From the NCBI RefSeq assembly GCF_014066305.1, contig NW_023501114.1, forward strand, positions 1 to 64,000: a stretch of DNA of 64,000 nt. The letters are read 5' to 3'. Positions within the stretch are counted from its first letter, which is position 1; each line of letters begins with the position of its first letter. A program made the translations under genes and the position numbers. The stretch is from Letharia columbiana (taxonomy: Eukaryota > Ascomycota > Lecanoromycetes > Lecanorales > Parmeliaceae). Below are positions 37,726-49,393 of this stretch, piece by piece. The notes beneath the pieces were generated by a model. The model did not search any database. It saw nothing but the letters and a program-made list of their open reading frames with translations, and was not told where the DNA came from.

Positions 37726-38328
37726 TCATGCAACCCTCAATGTGGTGAAGTTGGCAGCAGATGGATTATTTCTCAGGTGGTGTAGCATTAGAAACCCAAT
37801 TTCCGCTCGCAATGCGGAAGGGCACGAATGATAGAGGCACAACGGAGGGGCAAATAGAGACCGGACTTGTTGCTTGAAATATGTAGCTACCTTATCAAGT
37901 GCAATCGGCCATGAATCTCCGCCGTGCTCATAGACTAACATCTTTTGTATTAGTTCGTTTTCTAAGTTCACACCATCCACAATAAGTAAGTCCACCGAAC
38001 CCTCGAGGGTTTCATCTGTAAGCACAGCCACAACTGTCGGACAGCCACAACTGTCTGACAGCCACAACCGTCCGGCTAATCAGCCACAGCCGTCCGGTTG
38101 AGAATCTAGTTGAGCGAAGATTAGCCTGCAATTCAGCCACAGGGATTACTCGTAGATACGGGGGAAACTCCGGAAATGCCACCTACTCACCAGAAGTGTC
38201 CGCCCGGCATGACGGTCCCATGCATCTGGGCTCAATGCGGCCATCACTTGCCTTGTTTTTTGATGTAGCAGACTATCTTCAGCCACAGAGTCTAACATGC
38301 TGAGAGCTCGAGGCAAAATACGTCGCAC
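37726..38328 (-). pseudogene. Hypothetical protein, probably broken
   Basis: On the minus strand MRRILPRALSMLDSVAEDSL to GRTLL (38328-38190) ends at a perfect GTGAGT donor. After a possible acceptor (TTGCAG, about 38128) the frame runs into a repeat (38025-38098) and a stop. A different frame then reads DETLEGSVDLLIVDGVNLEN to the stop at 37726. Expansion of the repeat may have destroyed the frame. The protein is unrecognised. Confidence 0.35.
38025..38098. repeat. Short tandem repeat of CAGCCACAACNGTC units
   Basis: Four imperfect units of about 18-20 bp (CAGCCACAACTGTCGGA, CAGCCACAACTGTCTGA, CAGCCACAACCGTCCGG, CAGCCACAGCCGTCCGG) lie head to tail. Confidence 0.8.
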
Positions 38329-38483
38329 AGCCAGTAAATCGCTCGGAGCGCGTGATCAGGCTACCGCAATGCCAGTATTAAAGTGGCCCGATAGTCCCAC
38401 TCTTCGTGCTCCTCATCTCACTCTTTTCACACCCTAAATCAGATACGATCAAAAGAGGTGTTTCGAACCGCATCGATATCAAC

Positions 38484-39028
38484 ATGACCTACAAACAGCA
38501 CACCATGTTCTTACTCTTCTGTCTCGTCGGATTGGGTCTCGCCCTACCTTTTCCTCCTTCCTCTCAAGCAAATCTCACCACCTCGACTTCAGCTTCCCTA
38601 TTCTCCTCTTCCTATATTCAGACAGCCGGCACTGCGGCACCATCAGTCAGCCTAGCTCCGAGTCATCTATCAGCAGCTACCAAGTCAATCGCTACCAATC
38701 ATACCATACCCTCACAACCAGCATTTCCCACACTAGGTCCGCCTCAATGGAGCGCTGGAGACATTAGCACTATTGTGTTTGGTTGCATCGCTTCGATCCT
38801 CGGAGTCCTCGCTTTGTGTCTGACGCTTTGGCTTCGTCGACGGGGTCCTGGATATTTGACAAGATATGGTATGTATTCTATGCTGGGCTTGAACTCCAGT
38901 GCTTCGCTGATTATCTTCTCGCCACAGACGTTGAAACCGGCATTGGCGTAGCACGCGATGATAGCGACCTGCCACTCGAAGACCTCGCGCGGGACACCGG
39001 CACCGACAGCGAAGTCGCCGCAACATAA
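38484..39028 (+). CDS. Small secreted-type one-pass membrane protein, tandem family member 2
   Basis: Exon 1 38484-38868, a 59-nt intron, and exon 2 38928-39028 give 161 aa in phase 1. It begins with a likely signal peptide (MTYKQHTMFLLFCLVGLGLA). A Ser/Thr-rich stretch with several N-glycosylation sequons follows, and then QWSAGDISTIVFGCIASILG and the membrane helix (about residues 93-118), a basic LRRRG stop, and an acidic tail (DVETGIGVARDDSDLP). This predicts an O-glycosylated outside, one helix and a short cytoplasmic tail, a stalk-like or sensor-like layout. The core is near-identical to members at 37.3 and 40.8 kb. Function unknown. Confidence 0.75.
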
Positions 39029-39049
39029 AGACATCAAAGGGTCCCGGAG

Positions 39050-39370
39050 ACATTTATGGACGAGGGGGGAAGAAGAGGATAGTGGCGTCTTTTGAATATC
39101 GGAGATGGATGCAGAAATCCTTCATCGAAGGAAGAAGAGACACCCAAACCGGGAAAATGAAGGTGATAGTAAATATGTAGCCCAACTAGCTTCCAGCACC
39201 ACCATCGTTCGTGATATACGTCATAATGCGCTGCATAAAAATGCCAGCCAAACTTCTTCCGGAAGTAAGAATCAAACCCTGCCTCAAATTCGAAAGTTAC
39301 TCGTAATCTTTGATCGAATCGCAGACTCTGCATTCAGATTTGCATTTGGACATCAACAAGGCGTCCGATC
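39050..39370 (-). pseudogene. Fragment related to the broken gene at 35.1-36.3 kb
   Basis: On the minus strand SKCKSECRVCDSIKDY parallels SKCGFCTSTKDY near 36310, and the flanking DNA at 39335-39362 aligns with 36300-36327 (CATTTGGA.AT..A.AAGG..). The rest is stop-ridden. It seems to be a piece of a duplicated, unrecognised gene. Confidence 0.4.
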
Positions 39371-40816
39371 ACGGTCACTCATGTGCGCGGAAAAGACTGT
39401 GACACGGTATCTGACCACGCTTCAAAAGCGCGATCAAATTGATGTTGCAAGATACATTGCGAAAAGAAACCGTGGGTGTTTTGCAGAGCGGACAACCCGG
39501 GCGCGCAAAGTGCTATGACGCAGCTATGAGCACTGCCATTGAGACGGCCAGTCAGAGCCTCACCGCTTCCTTAAGCTGATCATGGCTTACGACGTGCCAT
39601 GGTTACTATCAGGATCATGATGAGACAACTGAGACACCTGAGACAATTGCATGTGTTGGTTGCAGGAGGAAGAAATAAACGTGGTCTCACCACTTAGATC
39701 GCTCATAAGCGAGCAGCCGAGTGGTGGGGCCAGCATTAGTCTTAAGTCAGTCCTCAACGTGCATTAGCGTACCGGCAGCAGATGGTGGGGCGGCAGAGTA
39801 GGTACGCAGTGATCTGGATCCTTGGCGGTACCTAGGTACTAGGTAGGACGTCCGCTGGAAACCGTCTGTTGATGACACTTGCGAGGATTCGAAGCTTTGG
39901 ATGCGCCGTCTAAGTCCAACATATGCAGAGCCAAACCCAGAGAATTGCGGGCAATCGTACCCTCGTCTGCTAGTGGTATGCATCATGAGTATGGCGGCAT
40001 CAGCAATCGTTAGCTGCCACCTCGTGGGGTGCGCAAGACGGCTTCCGCCCGGAGACGATCCGTTACCCACATTCTCATGTTTACCTAAATCCTTTCCGTG
40101 ATGGCGCTGGACCAGGATACCCCTGGCTCGGAGCTTTTGGGTACATTGAAAGTTTGAGGCTTTGTTCGCCGTATCATCCTAGGTGGACGTTTTGGGTCAA
40201 AGCGCGCCACGGAGAAAAAGCGCACTAAGCCTTGTGTTGTGCAGACTGCTGCTCCCATGTCTGCAAGGGTCCCAATTTCTGACAACCAATCCTCATTACA
40301 GGCCGTCAAGCGAAATCAAGACTTCTCGAAGAAGCATAGTCTATAGACGTTGAGGCAAGGATCGACCATCGGCTAAATGCATGCCCCCTGCACTCCATGC
40401 TTCTCTTGAGACCCACCAGGCTGATCTTGCTGACGACCAATCAGCACCCCGTTTTTGGAATATGCGAACCGCAGCCCGTGGCACCGTACTCAAATGCCTT
40501 TTATTCAGATGTTAGGGTCGCGCTGGATGAAAGTCCAGTCGTAAATCCAGTTGCCCCTCGATCATGGCTGCAGCAGCTCCTTCTCGTCTGCTCTGCCATG
40601 CTTATATAGTTGTTCCCAGTCCCCTTCTTTCTCCGACATCTGAAAATCCATCTCGCCCAGCTTGACCTGCCTTTTGGTCTGCCACCCGTTTGCTTCCACA
40701 ACCACAGAAGCTTCTCTCTTCGCCAAGCTCTGCGTATCTTCGTCCAGGCAAACTTCTTGAAGGACCATCCACCCCTCGCCAATCTTGCTGCAAGCACTGC
40801 CCCACAAGAGACGACG
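39371..40816. other. No supported gene; upstream of third membrane-protein gene
   Basis: Several short frames are visible on both strands without motifs. Part of the region probably holds the promoter and 5' UTR of the gene at 40817. No repeat was seen. Confidence 0.4.
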
Positions 40817-41308
40817 ATGTTGCACGTCATCAACAGAATGCTGCCCGGCAACACGTCCCAGACCCCAGAGCCACCGCCCACATTCAACGCTTCTTCATCC
40901 ACCATAACCTCCCTCAACTTCCAGCAAGGCTCGCAATGGGGCCCCAGCGGTATCGGCACGGTAGTCTTCGGCTGTGTTGCTTCGGTTCTCGGAATCCTTG
41001 CACTATGGATGATGTTCTGGCTTGGGCAGAGGGAACCTGCTCATGCCGTAAGACCTGGTATGCTCTTTGCCCTTTGCCCTTTGCTCTTTGCCCTTTGCCC
41101 TTTGCCCTTTCCCCTTTGCCCCTTGTTTCTGACGCTTGGCTAACAAGTGTGATCGGTAGATGAGAACATGGATCTACAGCATCGGCACGCAGACGCAGCG
41201 GCCTCGGATGACGACATGGCCCTTGGATATCTGCCTCATGATGGAGATGCGGACCCTGATGCGACGGAAGGGCATCGGACGGATGCGGGGGTTGACACGG
41301 AAGCATGA
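40817..41308 (+). CDS. Small one-pass membrane protein, tandem family member 3
   Basis: Exon 1 40817-41057, a 102-nt intron (41058-41159), and exon 2 41160-41308 give 129 aa; the phase 1 junction sits at the same place as in members 1 and 2. It carries NTSQTPEPPP with Asn/Ser/Thr-rich text, then QWGPSGIGTVVFGCVASVLG and the membrane helix (about residues 40-62), then GQREPAHAVR and an unusually long acidic, His-containing tail (HRHADAAASDDDMALGYLP). The intron is lengthened by a heptamer repeat. A frame open upstream of 40817 would add 69 residues; the ATG at 40817 gives the best match in size to its relatives. Confidence 0.7.
41060..41125. repeat. Heptamer repeat (CTTTGCC) inside an intron
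   Basis: About eight imperfect copies of CTTTGCC (with CTTTGCT and CCTTTCC variants) fill the 5' half of the intron of the third membrane-protein gene. Confidence 0.85.
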
Positions 41309-41855
41309 GGATGACGAGGGTGGCGGAGACCTTTGAACACGGGTCAAGATGAAGGAGGTTGTGAAAAGGTCAGGATGCGTGACACGTCGGGTTGAATATT
41401 CTAGTATTGGGACCTGCCCTCAGGCCATGTGGTCCTGTCATTTTAGAGCATGAATGATAGAAGCGGAAGATGCAGTGCTCATACAATAGGGGTAGAAGCA
41501 AGCAAGACATGAAAGACTTTTGTCGCTCTGTAAGAATTAAGTAAAGTGAGAAGGTCCACCAGGGACGGGAACTTATTATATAACAGTATTCAGGAGATGT
41601 CGTAGGAAATAGCGCCAGATGTCAGTGGCCTAGCTGCTTCGTTCGGCCTCGCTCAGCGATGGCGGTCATGTGGTCTCTGGGATCAATGGCGCCTCAGGTT
41701 CCTCTTCCTGACCAGGACATATGAACGGGAATTATTGAAGGGCCCGCCTGTAACGTAGAAGGAGTTAGTATTCATGCGTGGCAATGCGACCCCACAGCCT
41801 TGAAAGGTGCACTGATTACCTCTCACCACATGCATTCGCTTCCTGGTCGGCCGCA
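41309..41855. other. Intergenic between convergent genes
   Basis: The 3' flanks of the membrane-protein gene and of the C2H2 gene meet here. Nothing else was seen. Confidence 0.5.
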
Positions 41856-44038
41856 TCAACGGCGCCTTTTCTCACTCCGTGTATGCCCCTCTTCACGCAT
41901 AAAATACTGTATGTGATCGAGGTTAATATCCATGTCGGCCTCAGTGTCAATGTCGTAATGATCCTTGAGTTTGGTGCGTGAAGGCTGCTTTGTCGGTGTG
42001 GCAAGTAGTGAAGATGGGTCATTGCGACGAGGGAAGATGGTGACTGGGGTCAATGGCGATGCCGGGTAATTGAAACCTGAAGACGTGGGTTGGGTCGCAG
42101 CGATAGTGCGTGTCCTGTCCGCACTGGTATTCTGTTGGTGTCCAGATTGGCCCACGAGCGGCTTGGGGGATGAATAAGCATGCCAGTTCCCATCAGCCGT
42201 CAGGCTGCTTGAGACCGCCGTTTGGCCATCGCACGCATCCGAATGAGCAATGATTGAGCCATCACAGGGCACATGAGAAGGCAATTGTGGTGGCGCCCAG
42301 GCGTTGCTGCTACTTGAAGGAAGTCCAAGCTGCACGTCGCGCTCGGGCCGATCTGCCATCATCAATTCTCGCGACGAGTTATTCCGATATGCTGTAGGGT
42401 TGGCGTTTACCGCGCCTGGACTGAAATGGCTGGTTGCAATCGCACCCCATGCGGGATTCTGTGCTTGGAATGCGGTGTTCATCATCCCACCATTGTAGAC
42501 TGAGCTTTGGTTCGGAGTAACGTGCATCTGTGCTAAGGTAGCTTGAGGCTGAATGATCGGCAGGTTATGATGGATGCTCAGATCCTGGTTGGAGAAGCCC
42601 GCAACAGCCATGGAATCAAGCTGGGTGTTTTGTATCCAGTCGTAGGTACTCTCGTTGAAAGCGGCTAATGCGAGATTGTTGGCCGTCTCTTCGCGTTTCT
42701 CTAATCTGAGTTGTAGACTCTTGGCCGTGGCGGGACTCCAGCGAAAGCCTGAACCAATGTATTGGGAATGTACTGCCAGTATGTTTCGCCATGACTCTTG
42801 GACCCCGGGTTGGAGCAGTAGACCCCGGATGACCTTATCGGAGTCCCACTCGCGGATATCTTGGTGTTTCTTATAGTGAGCACTGTCAATATGGTTCAAT
42901 TGATCCGTATGTGAGTGGAAGCAAGTGATGCAGAATCCACAGGAGAAATATTTCTTGTCCAGTGTATCCCGCCATCCCTCGGCTAAAGCGGAGCCATCTG
43001 CAACGTCGTGAGTCTTGAGATGGCTGATGAGATGAGACTTCCTGGTGTAACTTCGGGTTACCAAGGTCTGGTTTGAGCAGCACGGTAGTATCTTGTGCGA
43101 GTCGTAGTGTCTTTCGTCTGGGTTCAAAACCCCACATAGCACACACTCTGGACCGTGTGCTGTATATCTCTCACGCCCCTGTGGCATGCATGGGTATCTC
43201 GTCTCATGCTCTTTCATATGTCTCTTCCATCCATCGCAGGTAGTAACACCCCGAGGATTTTCGCAGACAAAGCACCAATGGGTATGTGCGCCAGCGACAG
43301 GCAGTGAGGCAGTGGTCTCGTCGATCGAAGGCTCTCGAGAGAGATCAAGGAAAGTTCCTCTACTCCACGAACTGCGTTGTGTACTAGGACTGGTGCAACT
43401 GTCGTAAGGAGACACGGAGGGTCCGAAAGAGCTGGATGAGGACCTGGAAGTGTTTGAAGATCCTCGCCATGTATTGCGCGTCGATGTTACGGCGGCTCTC
43501 TGGACAGCGAGGTAGCTGCTATCATAGTAATTGTGAAGCGCATGGAAACTTCCTACGCCATGGCATTAGAGGATTGGCTTTATTTCTGACAGTGGGATGA
43601 ATACTGACCGCTGCAGCGAACAGTATCAAGCCATACTGAAATGAGGTTATCGGTATAATCCTCCAACGCGGAAATTGCTTTTAGTTGCTGGGGCGAGAGG
43701 CAAGCAGGCTGGAACCAATTGTCGCCGCCCGGTCTGAAGGAACGAAACCCTGTGAGCCAGGCAAAGATGGTTTGGTTGTCATAGTCTTGAAGGGTTGAAA
43801 GAGCAGCTTGCTGAGCAGGCGAAGGGAAATCCGACGAGTTTTGTTCATTGCCAACTTCATCCCCACATGTGGTCGCCGATGCAGGTCGCTGATTGATCGT
43901 GTCCTGGTGCCCTCGGCGAGATTGCAGAGAATGTTGATAAGGGTGAGCGGGGCTGGCTAACGAGCTGCCTAATGAGGCATCGTGTTCTTGGAAGGAACGT
44001 GGGGGCGAAATTGGGGTGACGGAAGCATAATTCTCCAT
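41856..44038 (-). CDS. C2H2-type zinc-finger protein (copy B, 708 aa)
   Basis: Exon 1 44038-43609 and exon 2 43552-41856 join in phase 1 over a 56-nt intron. The N-terminal region (about 80-143) has two helical repeats reading LSTLQDYDNQTIFAWL and ISALEDYTDNLISVWL. Zinc-binding segments follow: CFVCENPRGVTTCDGW with HMKEH (about 237-260), ECVLCG with a Cys/His block (about 283-330), and CGFCITCF with HIDSAH (about 342-365). A long Gln/Ser/Pro-rich tail ends in the basic RSEKRRR, a possible nuclear signal. This fits a nuclear DNA- or RNA-binding regulator; no targets can be inferred. Copies C, D and pseudogene A share the order and the intron. Confidence 0.8.
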
Positions 44039-45449
44039 GTCCGATACTCAATGATCACTATTTCGAACGAGTGACAGACTTTGTGAAGCACCTCCAGGAT
44101 GCAACGCAGTGCTAGAAATGAGTAAAAGAGACATAACGATGAATATATGTTCGCAGTGTGGATGACGGACGACGGTCATGTCAGCATGGTCTTTCTCGGA
44201 GGAAAATTGGCTTTCTTCGATCATCATCTTTTGGCTGCCACTAGGATTGTTTGGCAGGATGAAAATTACAGTCATTAGTGAGTTTCACATTGTGAAGCAT
44301 ACGACAGATTTCGCGCTTCCAGATCATAGGGTTTCTTGATGTTACTCGCATGAGCCACACACTATTGCAAGAAGCACACAATCCCGGTTCAAGAACGAAG
44401 ATCCCAAAGCGGTCTCCAGCTGGAAGTTTATGTTGTGTACATGATCTCTCAGGGTTGATTTGTTGGGAGGTTGTCGCAATAATGGTGGTGAGTGGTGAGC
44501 CCTGCTCTTGTCCCTGGTCTACCGGAAGCTTGGCGGCCAATCCCTGTTGGCGGCGGCCACCTCGGGTATCTACATGAATAGATGGGGCGAACCTTCGCAC
44601 GGGCTGCCCTGTCAAAGTTTGTTGGAATGACTTGCGGGTTGGGGGATACCACACAGCCGTGTCACGTACCTCGACATGTCGTCCACCCCCTAGCGAACAT
44701 ACAGATCTTTTCCTCTACCAGTACTTCACCGCTTGTTTCAATCCCTGTCTAGTGATAGATGGAGGTGGCCAATTCAATCTTCTAACTTTTGTTCCGAGTC
44801 TCGATTTCGACTCTATCTTCCGTGACTGTAAACTACCATCAGTATCATTTCTGTCACATGCGGTCTTGGATATTAATGCCAGCCCACCACAGTGCAATTT
44901 TTTGGGGAAGCTGCGCCAAGAAAGATTCACAAAGAAAACTTATCTTCATGTCGCTCATTTAAGGGAAGAGCTAAAGCCGCTGCCACGTGTCGTGCAAGGT
45001 TCAAAACGATGGCTGCCGAGCAGCGGGAAATTCAAATACACTCGTTCGGATCTGGCAGGCAAAACCTAGCTATCCTTGCACGCCCTGAGAGGACGAGGGA
45101 TGAAGGATTGCGATCCCCGCGAAAATCATGGAGTTCTGTTGGACAAGGGCTCCTCGCAATCTAACGGTCAGCACTAAAACGGCTTGGAGCGCAGGACTTG
45201 GTATCCAAATTGGCCCCTCTCGCTCCATTGAGAAAGTCGAGAAAAATAGAAAAAATTCAAGCAGACCGCCTGATTTTGCGTCATTCCCGCTTAGAAGTAA
45301 ATGCAGAGCAGCACATCCTGGAATCTCGCCGCTTGGGCCAGTAACACGTACGCGGCGTTGAGTAAACATACAAAATGACCATGGTCTGACTAGACTCTTT
45401 CTATACTTGAATAGCCATATTGGACTATTAGGATGAAAATAAGGCAGAT
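44039..45449. other. No supported gene
   Basis: This lies upstream of C2H2 copy B. Short frames on both strands (44241-44654 minus, 44632-45069 plus, 45070-45567 minus) have no motifs. The C2H2 promoter should lie near 44040-44300. Confidence 0.4.
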
Positions 45450-46045
45450 CTAGGCACGAAACAGTGAGAATATTACCCTGGAACGAGTTGGGTAATATTT
45501 TTCCATCCTTGCTTGACTTGCCGGAATGACAAATCTCCTCACATTCACAGGGTACAGATTCTTCCACGTTGGTTGAACAATCTGCCCAAAGTGTAGGGAT
45601 GGACTTGGTGCTGAACCGGGGGTGGTTTCGGGAACGCTATCAGCCGACATTGTAGGTAGCTGTACGTATTTTTGGTCTTCTAGAAGCCTTTCTGATTGGG
45701 TGGGCTGCACGATCCCTGTTCGCAGCGCCCAGTTTATGATGCACCACACCGCAACACCAAGTTCACCAACAGTTTTACAGACATGGTTGGGCGTTGCCTC
45801 TAATTGGACTCCAACTTCTCTGACCTTATCCGGAACCTTGACTCGATTGTTTGGAAGGATTTTATAAACGTCGATACCTTAGTGGTCCGTAGCGGAGCCT
45901 CACTTTCCCCCACCACACCATCCTCGGGAATAATGGGGTGGTCCACTTTCACCACTTTTGAGGACCCAGAGTGGCGGTAGGATTCTCTCTTGCGACGAGA
46001 CAGCCCACTGTTTTCGGTAGCTGCCAACTGACAGCGAAATAGCAC
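45450..46045 (-). pseudogene. Hypothetical protein, two frames that nearly join
   Basis: Minus strand: 46045-45880 reads LSRRKRESYRHSGSSKVVKV to SEAPLRTTK. About 45878-45450 reads DVYKILPNNRVKVPDKVREV to VIFSLFRA in another frame. They meet at ACTAAGGTATCGAC, where either a 1-nt shift or an unrecognised intron is needed. Unrecognised; coding status uncertain. Confidence 0.3.
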
Positions 46046-46795
46046 GCTTGCTTGTAGTTGCCACCTGTTTGCTGTTGCAATTTTAACTTAGTTGTGAAAA
46101 TTTCGATGCGGAACCCGAGATGCATACTCACTACTCAGCCGAGGGTCATTTGTTGTTAGAGCCGCAACCCTCGGCTGGTCGATTATCATTCAATGGCGAG
46201 ACGGCCTGCTGTCAAGGATCTCGCCAGAGGGCACAGAGTGCTGGACGTTGACGATGAAAAATGCTAAACTTACGGACTTGAATGCTTGTTAGTCAGTGGG
46301 GAAGGCGCTGCCGAGCGTTGTTATACTGTCAAGAACACCAAGGTCTGCGCGGATGCCTGGGCATACCCATCGTGGTAATCGAGGGAAACAGACGTGAAAT
46401 GGTGGTATGCTGACTGGGCTGGCGGTACCCATGATTGTGTGAAGAAGATAGAAAATAGATTGTTAATGACCTCACTCAGCCCTACACTACTCGTATCTAC
46501 CGGGGTATGGAATCTTCAAAATCCGGTAAATCCGGGGGTGGGGATACCGGGGGATACTCCCCGGAAAACTTCAATCCCAACCCACCCTGAACCGAAAATC
46601 TGGCGAGTTCCCCCACCCCGTTACGCGGCGTGGGCCCGAAGATTGCGGGCAGACTTTATTATACTACGATATAACTTTATCAGTATGCGACGTCGGACTC
46701 GTTTTATCTGGGTTATTGTCGAAGACTGTCAGTATATCGTTACAGTCATTCGAACGGTCATATCGGACATTGCTCACCGCCATCCAAGGCTATCT
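46046..46795. other. Gap with a GC-rich, repeat-like patch
   Basis: About 46490-46640 is rich in CCGGGGG/CCCCGG strings and includes CCCCGTTACGCGGCG, close to CCCCGTTACGCAGCG in the core of family A copy 1 (about 12098). An AT-rich stretch follows it in both places. It may be a worn fragment of the same repeat. Confidence 0.4.
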
Positions 46796-48867
46796 CTAGA
46801 CATCATCATGCATAGATCTATTCGCTCGCATTCCACCCGGTGCGCCCTCATCATCGTGAATCCGTCGGTGTACATGTTCGAGATTGAAGCCTCGCGACGC
46901 CATCCCATCTTCATCAGATCTCTTCTGATATGCTCTCCTCCTCGTCTTATCTGTCGAAGAGCTCTCGCGAGCAACGGCCTCGGCGGGCGAGGATGCAGAG
47001 TCCCTCGGGCGTTTGAGGGTAGAACCAGTAGGTCCAAGTGCAGTATGCGGTTGAGGATTTGCAGACCAGTCAGACATCTCGTTACTCTTGTAATGGAACA
47101 TTTTCTGGTCGCTGAAGGCAGGACTAGGGGTGATGTTGTAGCCATTCCAAGGGCCGTAGATTGACGGGTCGGCTGGGTAGAAAGTGTTGTCGTTGAACGG
47201 TGTCGTCGGCTGCGTGCTGTCCTTATCATCAGTATCCGAAGGTATTGGCTTCCATGCTGGACTGTGATCGAGCGCAGGGACAGTGTTGAAATTCGACGTA
47301 TGGGCTCCATAGGAACTTTGATTCTCCAAAGTAGGTGCACTTGTAGAGATCTCAGGGGCTTGGTATTGTGGTGACGACCAGGGTGGGTACTGCACTGGTG
47401 TTTCACCTGATGCGACTGCGTGACCTTCAAATGGAGCCGAAAAGCCCTGACTGGTATGCTGATATGGTACTAGTAGGGTGTTCATGGTGGTAGCGGAAGC
47501 CATGGCATCATGTTGGGCGGGACACCACTCGTACTCGGCACTGTCATATGCCGCCTTGGCCAGAGATTGTGGGGTCTCTTTGCCCGCGACACCCATTTCG
47601 AGTCTGTACTGTAAGCCCTCACATCCAAGCTTATTCCATTTGGTTACTGAGGAGCGAAAGGGATCAAATGACTCCAGAAGACGTTGCCAAGCTCCTTGAA
47701 TCTCGGGCTGGAGAAGAAGGCCTTGTATCACCATGGTGAAATCCCAGTCATTGATGCTTTGTCCGTTCTCGAAGTGTTTGGCGCCGATATGTTTGAGACG
47801 ATCCTGAAGAGACGAGAATAGGTGAATACAAAAGCCACACGACCACGCGTTCTTAGAGGATTCGCATCGCCATTTTTCCGCAACGCAAATTCCATCCGTT
47901 GTACCGTGAACATCTTTTAGATGCCATACCATCTCATACCTTCTCTTGAATGAAGGACGGTCCTCTGCGATGACACATGGTGCAATGTTGTGTACCAGGT
48001 GATGGCTGTCGTCTTGATTGAGAGCACCACACAAAACGCACCTCCAACCGTCTTCTGTGATTTCGAAAAGTCCTTTAAGCATGCATACATACTTAGTCTC
48101 GTGTTCCTTCTCATGTTTCTTCCAGCCGTCGCTGTGTTGAAAGGAGTGATTGTCACAGACAGTGCACCAGTATGTGTGGTCTGTTTCCGTTGGCTTGACC
48201 AGTGCAAGTGTGCTATTTGTAGCAGCTCTTGAAAATGTCTGGCCTGGATCCAGGTGATTCTGGGCAGCTGCCAAGGCACTGTGTGGAATTTTGCTTAGGT
48301 GCGGAGATATCGCTTTGACCGGTTTGACAAGCGACCGGTGACTAGACGTATGGTCAGATCTGGGCGACGGTCGTCGGGTCTGGCGTGACGAGGCGGCAGC
48401 TGCAAACCTAGAGGCCGGAAGACCAAGGCTTGGTGGAGATGCTTGGTTTGCTATCAATGCTGTCAGTCGCGTAACATTCTTGGGACATTTGGCAAATAAG
48501 TACATGACTCGAGCCACTGTAAGAGGCATTCACGCGAGCAATATCTCAGAGTCGAAATTGCATGGATGACTTGGATCGGAAGACCGCCGGGGCCGTCCCG
48601 GTGTCTCAAGCCTGGCTCAGTTGATTGAGAAAGCCTATGCCACGCAATGATATCGCTGTTGTGATGGTCTTTCAATGTCGCGAGAGCTTTTTCTTGTTCT
48701 GGAGTGGGGTCGCGAGAAGAAGTATTCCTTATCAATGAATCCTTCGGGAAAACGAAGGTGGGTGGAGAATTGACCAAAGAGGAAGAAGATGTGTTCTGGA
48801 CCGTTGCTGTGCTTAGTGGCTGCAGATGGGCGTCGGACCTCACAAACTCCGAGGCTGGAGTACCCAT
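46796..48867 (-). CDS. C2H2-type zinc-finger protein (copy C, 672 aa)
   Basis: Exon 1 48867-48504 and exon 2 48450-46796 join in phase 1 over a 53-nt intron. The N-terminal helical repeats read LATLKDHHNSDIIAWH and ISTLRYCSRECLLQWL (about 70-120). Zinc segments: CTVCDNHSFQHSDGW with HEKEH (about 217-240), WRCVLCGALNQDDSHH (about 262-280), and CGFCIHLFSSLQDR with HIGAKH (about 325-345). The Ser/Pro/Gln-rich tail contains basic TLKRPRD and DKTRRRAYQKR, likely nuclear localisation signals. Same architecture and intron phase as copies B and D. Probably a nuclear regulator; targets unknown. The long plus-strand frame 46394-47164 overlapping its 3' end is a shadow. Confidence 0.82.
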
Positions 48868-49393
48868 CCTTTTTGACCAGACATTGAAGGATGAAAGCGA
48901 AAGAATAGCAGCACCAGATGTTATTTAAATTCGAAAAGAGTGGGCAACGAATGAAATGAAAAATTCCGAAAGAAAATTGAAAAGACTAACTACTCATCTC
49001 ATGTCTCAAACATTTTCCTCTGTCCGTCATACCGTTGAACAGCCATTAGAAACCCTGGCTGCCAGATCCACCGCTAACTTATCATAGCTTTACCTCGCTA
49101 ACTTAACTTTGGTCCGGTCGCGGGCGCTCCCAAAGTTTCCGTGGTCGGAGAAGGCGGTGTCCTAGAACTCCAGAACAAAGAATGCTTGGGCGCAAGTATT
49201 GCTTCAAGTTGATGGGATAGCTCGGGAACCTCGTCTGTCTTCATAGCCCTAAATTTACAGCTTTCGCAGCTTGACTACTCCCTTTTTTTTCAGATGCATC
49301 GCGTCTTTGGGCAGCAGCAGAATGGATCGATGATGCAACATATCAGTACCTGCAGCAGATCCTCGCGTTAGATCTGACTGTGGGGGTTCATAC
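48868..49393. other. Upstream of C2H2 copy C; no gene seen
   Basis: Probably the promoter and 5' UTR of copy C. No distinct element was recognised. Confidence 0.4.

Noticed and set aside
41060..41125. Possible telomere-like repeat
   Set aside because: The unit is CTTTGCC, not the fungal TTAGGG, and it lies inside an intron.
40690..41163. 157-codon plus-strand frame
   Set aside because: Shadow frame overlapping the third membrane-protein gene; the alternative frame carries the conserved core.
46394..47164. 256-codon plus-strand frame
   Set aside because: Antisense to the 3' end of C2H2 copy C; no motif and Arg/Ser-rich shadow composition.
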